Shown here in pieces: positions 46,452 to 54,332 of a stretch of 64,000 nt of DNA; within the stretch, counting starts at the first letter, position 1; every line of letters starts with the position of its first letter. This stretch comes from Bradyrhizobium commune. Its GTDB lineage: Bacteria; Pseudomonadota; Alphaproteobacteria; Rhizobiales; Xanthobacteraceae. The notes under the pieces are model-generated. The model had not been told where the DNA came from and ran no database searches. It saw only the letters and a program-made list of their open reading frames with translations. Made by a program: the position numbers and the translations under genes. The DNA lies in NCBI RefSeq assembly GCF_015624505.1, contig NZ_CP061379.1:2604001-2668000 (forward strand), in the 5' to 3' direction.

Positions 46452-48084
46452 GCCGTTCGGGATGAGCGCCGGCGCATCCCGATTGCAGGACGCCGAGCAC
46501 GCCCCTGGCGGCGGCTCGCGCTACGGCTTGCGCGACCTGTTCACGCCGCTCGACACGTTGCTCGTTGCCGGCGGTGACCGGCGGCTGGCGCTCGACCCGC
46601 AGACCCGCGTCAACGCCTACGGCTGTGCGGCGTCGCCCGAATCCGAGATCTGGAATTTCGCCTCCTCGACCGCATCGTCGATCTCGCAGGCGGCCTATGA
46701 CCGCGCGGCGCTGGCGCGCGAGGAGCTCGTGCACAAATGCCTGTTCGACGAAGTCGAGGTCGCCTTCGATGCGCGCTGCGAGGATGTGCGCGACGAATTG
46801 CGGGGCCATTTTCAGCTGTCACAGCGCGTCGACATCGTGTTCTCGCCGTCGGGCACGGATTCCCAGCTGCACGCCCTGTTCCTGGCCCACGCAGTGCTCG
46901 GCGCGCCGCCGGTGACGATCGTGGTCGGCGCCGATCAGACCGGAAGCGGCACCGCCTACACGGCGCGCGGCCGCCATTTCAGCTCGATGACGGCGAGCGG
47001 GCTTTCGGTGCGCAAGGACGGCGCGGTGGCAGGACTCGCCGGCGACAGCATCGCGGTGCCGCTTCTCGACGCCATATCCGATATCGCAATGCGACCGGAT
47101 GCTGATGCCGCCGTGCTACACGCGGTCGAGACCAGCCTCGCGCAAGGTCGGCGCGTTCTGTTGCAAATCATGGATTCATCGAAACTCGGCTGGCGCGCCC
47201 CGAGCGCGGGCTGCCTCGACGAGATCGCCCGGCGCTGGCCCGGCAAGGTGCAAATCGTCGTCGACGCCTGTCAGGCGCGGCTCGGGCGCCGGCGGCTGCG
47301 CGCCTATCTCGATCGCGGCTACATGGTGCTGATCACCGGCTCCAAATTCTTCGGCGGGCCGGCTTTCAGCGGTGCGCTGCTGGTGCCGAAAGGTTTGTCA
47401 CGGTCGCTCGACCGGGTTGGCGAGATCGCGCCGGGCGTTCTCGACTATGCCGGCCGCAGCGACTGGCCGAAGGCGTGGGCGGCGCTGCGCTCGCGCTTCG
47501 AGCGCCGGCCGAATTTCGGTCAATGGTTGCGCTGGGAGGCGGCGCTTGCTGAGATGGCCAGATACTATGCTGTGCCCGGCGCATTCCGCGCCAGGGTGCT
47601 GACCGATCTCGCCGCTGGCATCGACAACATGATCGCGCTGTCGCCGTCGCTGCGGGCCGTACCGGCCGCGGTCAACAAGGCCGATGCGGACGATGAGGAA
47701 TTCGTGCAACGGACGGTGTTTCCGTTCACGCTGCTGCGCAACGGCAAGCCGGTTTCGATCGCGGAAACCGGCGCCGTCCATCGCGCGCTTGCGTGCGACG
47801 TCAACGACGATTTCAGTGGCAGCACGGCGGACCGGCAGGTTGCCGCGCAACGCTGTCTCGTCGGCCAGCCGGTCCGGCTGGAGCAACCGGATAGCCCGGC
47901 GCAGGCTGTGCTGCGACTGTGCGCCGGTGCGCGGCTCGTCACCGAAGCCTGGTCGGCCGACCCCGCTCAAGCGCAACGCAATGTGCAGCAGATCCTCGAC
48001 CGCATCGCCCACGTCCTGGTGAAGATCGAACTGCTGCTTGACCGTGCCGCCGCTGTGCCGGCGAAATCCGTATTCGAGGTGTGA
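46441..48084 (+). CDS. Fold-type-I PLP-dependent enzyme, unknown substrate
   Basis: This protein of up to 547 residues resembles class-V aminotransferase/cysteine-desulfurase-like enzymes. It shows SPSGTDSQLHALFLAHAVLG (phosphate-binding region), VVDACQARLG (Asp pairing with the pyridine nitrogen) and LITGSKFFGGPAFSGALLVP, in which the lysine is the probable PLP anchor. The usual function cannot be named; it is longer than typical class-V enzymes. ATG 46441 overlaps the previous gene by 11 bases; ATG 46462 is an alternative. It ends one base before the next start, which shows coupling. Confidence 0.75.
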   Translation: MRREPFGMSAGASRLQDAEHAPGGGSRYGLRDLFTPLDTLLVAGGDRRLALDPQTRVNAYGCAASPESEIWNFASSTASSISQAAYDRAALAREELVHKCLFDEVEVAFDARCEDVRDELRGHFQLSQRVDIVFSPSGTDSQLHALFLAHAVLGAPPVTIVVGADQTGSGTAYTARGRHFSSMTASGLSVRKDGAVAGLAGDSIAVPLLDAISDIAMRPDADAAVLHAVETSLAQGRRVLLQIMDSSKLGWRAPSAGCLDEIARRWPGKVQIVVDACQARLGRRRLRAYLDRGYMVLITGSKFFGGPAFSGALLVPKGLSRSLDRVGEIAPGVLDYAGRSDWPKAWAALRSRFERRPNFGQWLRWEAALAEMARYYAVPGAFRARVLTDLAAGIDNMIALSPSLRAVPAAVNKADADDEEFVQRTVFPFTLLRNGKPVSIAETGAVHRALACDVNDDFSGSTADRQVAAQRCLVGQPVRLEQPDSPAQAVLRLCAGARLVTEAWSADPAQAQRNVQQILDRIAHVLVKIELLLDRAAAVPAKSVFEV

Positions 48085-48085
48085 G

Positions 48086-49333
48086 ATGTTGCATCCGCTT
48101 TCCGCGCCGAACTATGCCGACCGCATCGGCTTCGCGCATTTGACGCGCAAGGCCTTCGAGGGCGTGGATCTGCATCCATTGCGCGACCAGCTCCTGGCGC
48201 GGATCGCGGAGGGGACCGCACAGGCGGGCGAAGGCCTGGACCTGTCGCTGATTGCCCAGCTGCTCGGCGAGAAGGAAGCCGGGCTCGTGATCCAGACGGA
48301 AGTGCTCGCCTTCCATCAATTGTTTCGCACGCCCAGCACAGCGCCGAAACCCGGCTTGCGTGTGCTTGCGCTTGCGGCCGACATCGACATGGGCGGCAAT
48401 ACGCCGATCGAATTCCTGCTCGAAGGCTCCGACATCGAGCTCTTGACGCTCTACGTGATCAAAGGCTCCGGCCTGCCGGAGACGCTGCCTGATCACGACG
48501 TCGCCATCGTGGTGGCATCCGATTCCGAGGAATGCCGGGAAGCGCTCACGGTGATCGAACAGGCCGCGCCGCGCTGGCCGCGGCCGCTGCTCAATCGCCC
48601 CGATCTCATCGGCAATCTCGATCGCGACAAGTTGTATCGGCTGCTGGCGGACGTTCCCGGACTCGATATCCCTGCGACCGTCCACGCGACTCGCGCGCAA
48701 TTGCTCGATCTCTCGCAAGGGCGGATCGTCTGCGGGGACATCACGGAGGAATTGCACTTTCCGATGATCGCGCGGCCGCGCGGCTCGCATGCCGGCGTTG
48801 GTCTCGCGAAGCTCGACGATGCGGCCGCGCTCGCCGCCTATCTCGTCGAGCGGCAGGAGCAGGATTTCTTCGTCGCGCGCTTCGTCGACTATGCGAGCCC
48901 CGACGGGCTCTATCGCAAGTACCGTCTCGCCATGGTCGACGGCAAGCCTTACGCCTGTCACATGGCGATCGCCGATCGCTGGGACATCTGGTATCTCAAC
49001 GCCTACATGGCGTTCAGCGAGGAGAAGCGGGCCGAGGAAGCCGTCTTCATGCTCGACTTCGACCGCGCCTTCGCGGCGCGCCATCGTCACGCGCTTGATG
49101 AAATGAGCAGGCGCGTCGGCCTCGATTATTTCATCGTCGATTGCGCCGAGAACCAGAGCGGCGAGCTTCTGGTGTTCGAGGCCGACAACACCGCGGTCGT
49201 GCACAACATGGATTCGCCGGTCGTGTTTCCATACAAGCCGCCGCAGATGCGCAAGATCTTTGCCGCGTTCACCGCGATGCTGTCGCGACACGCCAAGGCA
49301 CGTGATGAGGCGGGTGAGGGGAGCGCAGCATGA
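48086..49333 (+). CDS. ATP-grasp ligase-like protein
   Basis: This 415-residue protein has a C-terminal ATP-grasp domain (about residues 190-400). Visible features are FPMIARPRGSHAGVGLAKLD (lysine/arginine and glycine-rich ATP loop), FFVARFVDYASPDGLYRKYR and LLVFEADNTAVVHNMD (metal-binding acidic residues). It resembles RimK-type ligases that join a carboxylate to an amine using ATP. The N-terminal part (LRVLALAADIDMGGNTPIEF) is a Rossmann-like segment. It overlaps the decarboxylase start by four bases (ATGA). Substrates are unknown. Confidence 0.8.
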   Translation: MLHPLSAPNYADRIGFAHLTRKAFEGVDLHPLRDQLLARIAEGTAQAGEGLDLSLIAQLLGEKEAGLVIQTEVLAFHQLFRTPSTAPKPGLRVLALAADIDMGGNTPIEFLLEGSDIELLTLYVIKGSGLPETLPDHDVAIVVASDSEECREALTVIEQAAPRWPRPLLNRPDLIGNLDRDKLYRLLADVPGLDIPATVHATRAQLLDLSQGRIVCGDITEELHFPMIARPRGSHAGVGLAKLDDAAALAAYLVERQEQDFFVARFVDYASPDGLYRKYRLAMVDGKPYACHMAIADRWDIWYLNAYMAFSEEKRAEEAVFMLDFDRAFAARHRHALDEMSRRVGLDYFIVDCAENQSGELLVFEADNTAVVHNMDSPVVFPYKPPQMRKIFAAFTAMLSRHAKARDEAGEGSAA

Positions 49334-50829
49334 ACGAGATCATTCGCAACACGCAGGCGTCCGTCACGAGTGGATCGCTCGATCCGCAGGACTGGAGCGA
49401 GTTTCGCGCGCTCGCCCATCGCATGCTGGACGAGGCGATCGACGGCGTCGCCAACGTTCGCGCGCGTCCGGTCTGGCAGCCGATTCCCGATGAGATTCGC
49501 GCGGCGATCCGAACCGATGTGCCACGCGAAGCGAGCGACCTCGCCGAAGTCTATCGCGAATTCTCCGAACATGTCGCACCTTACGCGACTGGCAACGTCC
49601 ATCCCGGATTCATGGGCTGGGTCCATGGTGGCGGCACAGCGGTCGGCATGCTCGCGGAGATGCTCGCGGCAGGCCTCAATGCCAATCTCGGCGGACGCGA
49701 TCACATGCCGATCGAGGTCGAGCGCCAGATCGTCGGCTGGATGCGCGGCCTGTTCGGCTTCCCGCAAGGTGCGAGCGGCATTTTCGTCACCGGCACGTCG
49801 ATGGCCAATCTGATGGCGGTGCTGGTGGCGCGCACGACAGCGCTCGGCGCGCTGGCGCGGCAGCACGGCATCGGCAATGACGGCGCGCTGCTCACCGCCT
49901 ATGCGTCGAAGGCGGCGCATGGCTGCATCTCCAGGGCGATGGACATTGCAGGCTTCGGCACCGATGCGCTGCGCAAGATCGGCGTCGATGCCGATCATCG
50001 TATCGATGTTGCCGCGCTGCGTGCGCAGATCGCGATTGATCGCGAGGTCGGCTTCAAGCCGTTCCTGGTGACGGCTTCCGCCGGCACGGTCGACATCGGT
50101 GCGATCGACGATCTGAAGGCGATTGCACAGCTGTGCCGCGAGGAGGGGATCTGGTTTCACGTCGACGGCGCCTTTGGCGCGCTCGCGATCTTCTCGCCCG
50201 AACTTGCACCGTTGCTCGATGGCATCGAGCTTGCGGATTCGATCGCGCTTGATTTTCACAAATGGGGGCAGGTGCCCTATGACGCCGGTTTCCTTCTGGT
50301 GCGCGACGGCGAACGCCATCGGGAGGCCTTTGCGCAGCCGGCGGCCTATCTGAGCCGCGAGGCGAGGGGGCTAGCGGCCGGCACGGTCTGGCCTTGCGAT
50401 CTCGGACCCGATCTGTCGCGCGGCTTTCGCGCGCTGAAAACCTGGTTCACGCTGAAGACGTTCGGCACCAACCGTCTCGGCACGGTGATTGCGCGAAGCT
50501 GCGCGCTCGCCAAATATCTCGAGACCCGCGTGCTTGCCGAACCGCGACTGGAGTTGCTGGCACCTGTCAATCTCAACATCGTCTGCTTCCGCTATCGCGC
50601 CGATGATGCGATCAATCGTGAGATCGTCGCCGATGTCCAGGAGTCGGGGATCGCGGCGCCGTCGAGCACGGTGCTGGATGGCAAATTCGCGATCCGCGCC
50701 GCGATCGTCAATCACCGCACCGTGGAGATGGATATCGATGCGCTGGTGTCGGCCGTGCTCGAATTCGGCGCGCGGCGGACCGGCGAAGGCTTGATCGAGG
50801 TCGAGGCGCCGCCGCTCGCGGCGCGGTGA
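49330..50829 (+). CDS. Group II PLP-dependent amino-acid decarboxylase
   Basis: This 499-residue protein belongs to the aromatic-L-amino-acid/glutamate decarboxylase family. The PLP lysine is in ADSIALDFHKWGQVPYDAG, the pyridine-binding Asp in WFHVDGAFGALA, and the substrate-region signature GNVHPGFMGWVHGGGTA is present. It would convert an amino acid to an amine; specificity cannot be read. It is the last gene of the coupled operon and is followed by a strong bidirectional terminator. Confidence 0.87.
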   Translation: MNEIIRNTQASVTSGSLDPQDWSEFRALAHRMLDEAIDGVANVRARPVWQPIPDEIRAAIRTDVPREASDLAEVYREFSEHVAPYATGNVHPGFMGWVHGGGTAVGMLAEMLAAGLNANLGGRDHMPIEVERQIVGWMRGLFGFPQGASGIFVTGTSMANLMAVLVARTTALGALARQHGIGNDGALLTAYASKAAHGCISRAMDIAGFGTDALRKIGVDADHRIDVAALRAQIAIDREVGFKPFLVTASAGTVDIGAIDDLKAIAQLCREEGIWFHVDGAFGALAIFSPELAPLLDGIELADSIALDFHKWGQVPYDAGFLLVRDGERHREAFAQPAAYLSREARGLAAGTVWPCDLGPDLSRGFRALKTWFTLKTFGTNRLGTVIARSCALAKYLETRVLAEPRLELLAPVNLNIVCFRYRADDAINREIVADVQESGIAAPSSTVLDGKFAIRAAIVNHRTVEMDIDALVSAVLEFGARRTGEGLIEVEAPPLAAR

Positions 50830-50843
50830 CTGCCATCGGTCTG

Positions 50844-50886
50844 AAACGACAACGGCCCCGACGAGGTTCCGGGGCCGTTGTCGTTT
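50844..50886. terminator. Bidirectional terminator between decarboxylase and flbT
   Basis: A perfect 17-bp stem (50844-50860 / 50870-50886; core CAACGGCCCCG / CGGGGCCGTTG) with a 9-base loop has AAA on the left and TTTT on the right. It separates two convergent genes. Confidence 0.93.
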
Positions 50887-50912
50887 TGCAGAGGTCTGAG
50901 ATCAATCCGGGA

Positions 50913-51362
50913 TCAGGCGGCCGAGCTGACGTCGCTGGCGGCGTCGCCCTTGATATCGATCTTGGGATGGGTGGCCTCGAACTGCTCACGCAGCTTGTCT
51001 TCGTAGGCGATCAGCTTGCGGGCGTCCTTGAGCGCCCGGTAGAGATCGCCGCTCATGATGTTGTTGTTGATGCCCTCGATGATCGGCCAGGCGCTGGGAA
51101 CGGCCGTGACGATGTCGCGCACCAGATTGAAGTAGGTGCCGTGCTGGGTCTGCGGGTCTGGCGAGATGTACATCAGCTGTACCGCCAGATAGACCAGCCT
51201 GGCCGGCGTATTGGCGGTTTCCGGCGTGAGGATGTCGCGTTCGCGCAGGATCGGTACGTTCTCGCCGTCGATCAGAAGGCGGGCGCGCTGATCGGTGTTG
51301 GTTATCACGCAGTTACCGACAATGATGCGTTCGTGCGGCCTGAGCTCGACCTTGAGGGCCAT
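50913..51362 (-). CDS. flbT: Flagellin synthesis repressor FlbT
   Basis: This 149-residue protein begins LKVELRPHERIIVGNCVITN and has ILTPETANTPARLVYLAVQL, characteristic of FlbT. In Caulobacter FlbT binds flagellin mRNA 5' leaders and, with FlaF, controls flagellin translation and stability. Here it is divergent from the first flagellin gene, and flaF lies after the fourth, so the pair brackets the array. Three of the four flagellin genes share a conserved leader that could be its target. Confidence 0.93.
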   Translation of the reverse strand: MALKVELRPHERIIVGNCVITNTDQRARLLIDGENVPILRERDILTPETANTPARLVYLAVQLMYISPDPQTQHGTYFNLVRDIVTAVPSAWPIIEGINNNIMSGDLYRALKDARKLIAYEDKLREQFEATHPKIDIKGDAASDVSSAA

Positions 51363-51574
51363 GCCTGTTCTCCATCAACGCTTTCGTAACCGAGCGTGTG
51401 TTGCGGCGGATCAGGGCGCAATACTCCATCAAGACTAGTTAACGAGTTGTGAATCTTCTGCCTTCGTGCGGAAAAGTTCAAGTATTTCAACGGCGAAATC
51501 GCGCGACGGTGCAGCTTCGCGCATTGCTCGGCGCCGCGAATCACACCGCGACTCAGCAAAAGCGCCGGTTTCAT

Positions 51575-51681
51575 TTCATGCTTCGTTAGATTCTCGGCGC
51601 CACGGTCCGCCGGTCGCTGGATCAATCTCGATCGCAGCAGACGCGTAACAGTAGCGTCGTTTACCAGAAAGGTAACACCCA
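51575..51681 (+). promoter_or_regulatory. Promoter-proximal block and leader of flagellin copy 1
   Basis: The block TTCATGCTTCGTTAG (51575-51589) has counterparts before copies 2 and 3. The leader ACCAGAAAGGTAACACCCA (51663-51681) directly before ATG is shared with copies 2 and 3. GATC-N6-GATC gives a small possible hairpin. The remainder of the 319-base divergent gap to flbT shows no gene. Confidence 0.55.
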
Positions 51682-53973
51682 ATGTCCGGTATCGTCCTCT
51701 CCGCATCGGTTCGTCAGAACCTGCTCTCTCTCCAGTCCACCGCTGACCTCCTCGCCACCACCCAGAACCGTCTGGCCACCGGCAAGAGCGTCAATTCGGC
51801 CCTGGACAATCCGACCAACTTCTTCACGGCACAGTCGCTCGACAACCGCGCCAGCGACATCAACAACCTGCTCGACAACATCGGTAACGGCGTGCAGGTG
51901 CTCCAGGCCGCCAACACCGGCATCACCTCGCTGCAGAAGCTGGTCGATTCCGCCAAGTCGATCGCCAACCAGGCGCTCCAGACCACGGTCGGTTACTCCA
52001 CCAAGTCCAACGTCTCCACCACGATCTCCGGTGCGACGGCTGCCGACCTGCGTGGCACCACCAGCTTTGCCAGCTCCACCGCGCTCAGCAACGTGCTCTA
52101 TAGCGGTGCTGCCGGCGGCACGACCGCGGCGACCGCGACCTCCCTGCTGGGCAGCGCTGCCCAGGGCAGCTTCACGGCTGCCGCGGCAGTGAAGGCCGCC
52201 GACGGTTCGACCAACCTGGCCGGCACTGCGACCCTGATCGGCACCGCCGGTGCCGCGACCCTGATCGGCTCCTCGCCGTCGGATGGCGACACGCTCACCG
52301 TCAACGGCCACACCATCACCTTCCGCGCCGGCATCGCGCCGACCGGTACGTCGATCCCGAGCGGCTCGGGTGTCAACTCGGCTGGCGACAGCAGCATCCT
52401 GACCGACGGCAACGGCAACTCGACCGTCTATCTCGGCTCGACCGGCACGCCGGTTGCGACCGTCAACGACCTTTTGACCGCGGTCGACCTCGCCAGCGGG
52501 GTGCAGACCGCCTCGATCAGCAGCACCGGCGTTGCAACCATCGGCGCCGCCTCGGGTGCGACGCTTTCGTCGATCGCCGCCGGCATCGCGACGATCAAGA
52601 GCTCGACCGGCGAGGATCTGTCCATCACCGGCAAGGCCGACTTCCTCAAGGCGCTGGGCCTGACCAGCGCAACGGGTAGCGGCAATGCGACGCTGAACGT
52701 CACCCGCAACACGGCGTCCGGCTCGCTGGGCTCGCTGATCCAGGACGGCTCGACGCTCAACGTCGACGGTCACGTCATCACCTTCAAGAACGCTCCGGTC
52801 CCGGGCTCGACCAACGCTCCGGCCGTCCCGAGCGGGCTTGGTGCCACCGGCAACGTCACCACCGACGGCAGCGGCAACTCGACGGTCTATCTCCAGGCCG
52901 GTACGGTCGCCGACGTGCTGAAGGCGATCGACCTTGCCAGCGGCGTGCAGACCTTCACGCTGAACGGCAGCGGCGGCGGTACGCTTGCGACCGCCTCGGG
53001 CCAGATCAACTCGTCGATCAACGCCTCCGGCCAGCTCAAGCTGTCGACCGGCGTCAATGCCGACCTGTCGGTCACCGGCACCGGCAATGCGCTGGCCGTG
53101 CTCGGGCTTGCCGGCAACACCGGCAGCGCGACCGCGTTCACCGCGGCCCGCACCTCCGGTGTCGGCGGCATCAGCGGCAAGACCTTGACCTTCAGCTCCT
53201 TCAACGGCGGCACGGCGGTCAACGTCACCTTCGGCGATGGCACCAACGGCACGGTCAAGACGCTCGATCAGCTTAACACCTCGCTTCAGGCCAACAACCT
53301 GACGGCGACGATCGACGCCAACGGCCTGCTGACGATCTCGACCACCAACGATTACGCTTCCTCGACGATCGGCTCGTCGGCTGCGGGTGGTGCGATCGGT
53401 GGCACGCTGACCTCGGCGTTGACCTTCTCGACGGCTTCCAGCCCCGTCCAGGACTCCGTCGCGCAGACGGCCCGTGCGAACCTGGTGTCTCAGTACAACA
53501 ACATCCTGAGCCAGATCGACTCGACCTCGCAGGACTCTTCGTTCAACGGTGTCAACCTCTTGAACGGCGACCAGCTCAAGCTGGTGTTCGACGAGACCGG
53601 CAAGTCGAGCCTGAACATCACCGGCGTGACCTACAATTCCAAGGGTCTGGGCCTCGCTTCGTTGACCAACGGCGTCGACTTCATCGACAACGCCGCGACC
53701 AACAGGGTGCTGACCAGCCTGAACTCGGCGTCCAGCACGCTGCGCTCGGAAGCGTCGAGCCTCGGTTCGAACCTCTCGGTGGTGCAGGTTCGTCAGGACT
53801 TCAACAAGAACCTGATCAACGTGCTGCAGACCGGTTCGTCCAACCTGACGCTGGCCGACACCAACGTCGAAGCGGCGAACAGCCAGGCGCTGTCGACCCG
53901 CCAATCGATCGCGGTCTCCGCGCTGTCGCTGGCCAACCAATCGCAGCAGAGCGTGCTCCAGCTGCTCCGCTAA
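51682..53973 (+). CDS. fliC: Flagellin, copy 1
   Basis: This 763-residue filament protein has canonical ends: LSASVRQNLLSLQSTADLLA and DNRASDINNLLDNIGNGVQV at the N-terminus, TLADTNVEAANSQALSTRQS and QSVLQLLR at the C-terminus. The long Ser/Thr/Gly-rich middle holds three hook-IN-like modules (about residues 202, 355 and 498). The size matches the thick polar flagellum flagellins reported for Bradyrhizobium. The central ~1.25 kb is almost identical at DNA level to copy 2, pointing to recent conversion. It has its own terminator. Confidence 0.96.
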   Translation: MSGIVLSASVRQNLLSLQSTADLLATTQNRLATGKSVNSALDNPTNFFTAQSLDNRASDINNLLDNIGNGVQVLQAANTGITSLQKLVDSAKSIANQALQTTVGYSTKSNVSTTISGATAADLRGTTSFASSTALSNVLYSGAAGGTTAATATSLLGSAAQGSFTAAAAVKAADGSTNLAGTATLIGTAGAATLIGSSPSDGDTLTVNGHTITFRAGIAPTGTSIPSGSGVNSAGDSSILTDGNGNSTVYLGSTGTPVATVNDLLTAVDLASGVQTASISSTGVATIGAASGATLSSIAAGIATIKSSTGEDLSITGKADFLKALGLTSATGSGNATLNVTRNTASGSLGSLIQDGSTLNVDGHVITFKNAPVPGSTNAPAVPSGLGATGNVTTDGSGNSTVYLQAGTVADVLKAIDLASGVQTFTLNGSGGGTLATASGQINSSINASGQLKLSTGVNADLSVTGTGNALAVLGLAGNTGSATAFTAARTSGVGGISGKTLTFSSFNGGTAVNVTFGDGTNGTVKTLDQLNTSLQANNLTATIDANGLLTISTTNDYASSTIGSSAAGGAIGGTLTSALTFSTASSPVQDSVAQTARANLVSQYNNILSQIDSTSQDSSFNGVNLLNGDQLKLVFDETGKSSLNITGVTYNSKGLGLASLTNGVDFIDNAATNRVLTSLNSASSTLRSEASSLGSNLSVVQVRQDFNKNLINVLQTGSSNLTLADTNVEAANSQALSTRQSIAVSALSLANQSQQSVLQLLR

Positions 53974-54002
53974 CAAGCGGAAGACATCGCAAGCAAGATA
54001 AG

Positions 54003-54032
54003 GCGGCGGGGCTTCGGTCCCGCCGCTTTTTT
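54003..54032 (+). terminator. Terminator of flagellin copy 1
   Basis: The stem GCGGCGGG / CCCGCCGC with an 8-base loop is followed by TTTTTT. The hairpin and flanks are identical to those after copy 2, so the duplicated unit includes the terminator. Confidence 0.95.
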
Positions 54033-54205
54033 GTTCGCGCGCCTTTAGTGGCATCGAGCGGCGGAGCGAAGCTGATGCATTTGGATGCAGTCATTCGCTC
54101 ACCCTGAGTTATGGTTGACAAGTAGCAAATGCTTCGTCGTTGCGCGAAAAAGCGCCATTCGATCATGGTGATACGCCCGAGCTCGATTTCGCTTCGATTG
54201 TGCAT

Positions 54206-54332
54206 ATGGTGAATCCGCGCAAGGACTGGCGCGACTCACTTCATGCTTTGTTAGCCACCTACGTTCACCGTCCCGGCATCGATTAATCCTAATCGAAGTT
54301 TGTTGCGTTGCGTACCAGAAGGGTAACACTCA
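54206..54332 (+). promoter_or_regulatory. Promoter-proximal block and leader of flagellin copy 2
   Basis: ATGGTGAA (54206-54213) and TTCATGCTTTGTTAGCC (54240-54256) have the same spacing as before copy 3. The inverted repeat CGATTA-ATCC-TAATCG (54280-54295) and the leader ACCAGAAGGGTAACACTCA (54314-54332) precede the ATG. The 359-base gap between copies 1 and 2 otherwise shows nothing coding. Confidence 0.55.

Noticed and set aside
54111..54135. TATGGTTGACAAGTAGCA as a sigma54 site before flagellin copy 2
   Set aside because: GG-N10-GC spacing is present but the flanking bases match poorly, it is over 200 bases from the ATG and is not conserved before copies 1 or 3.
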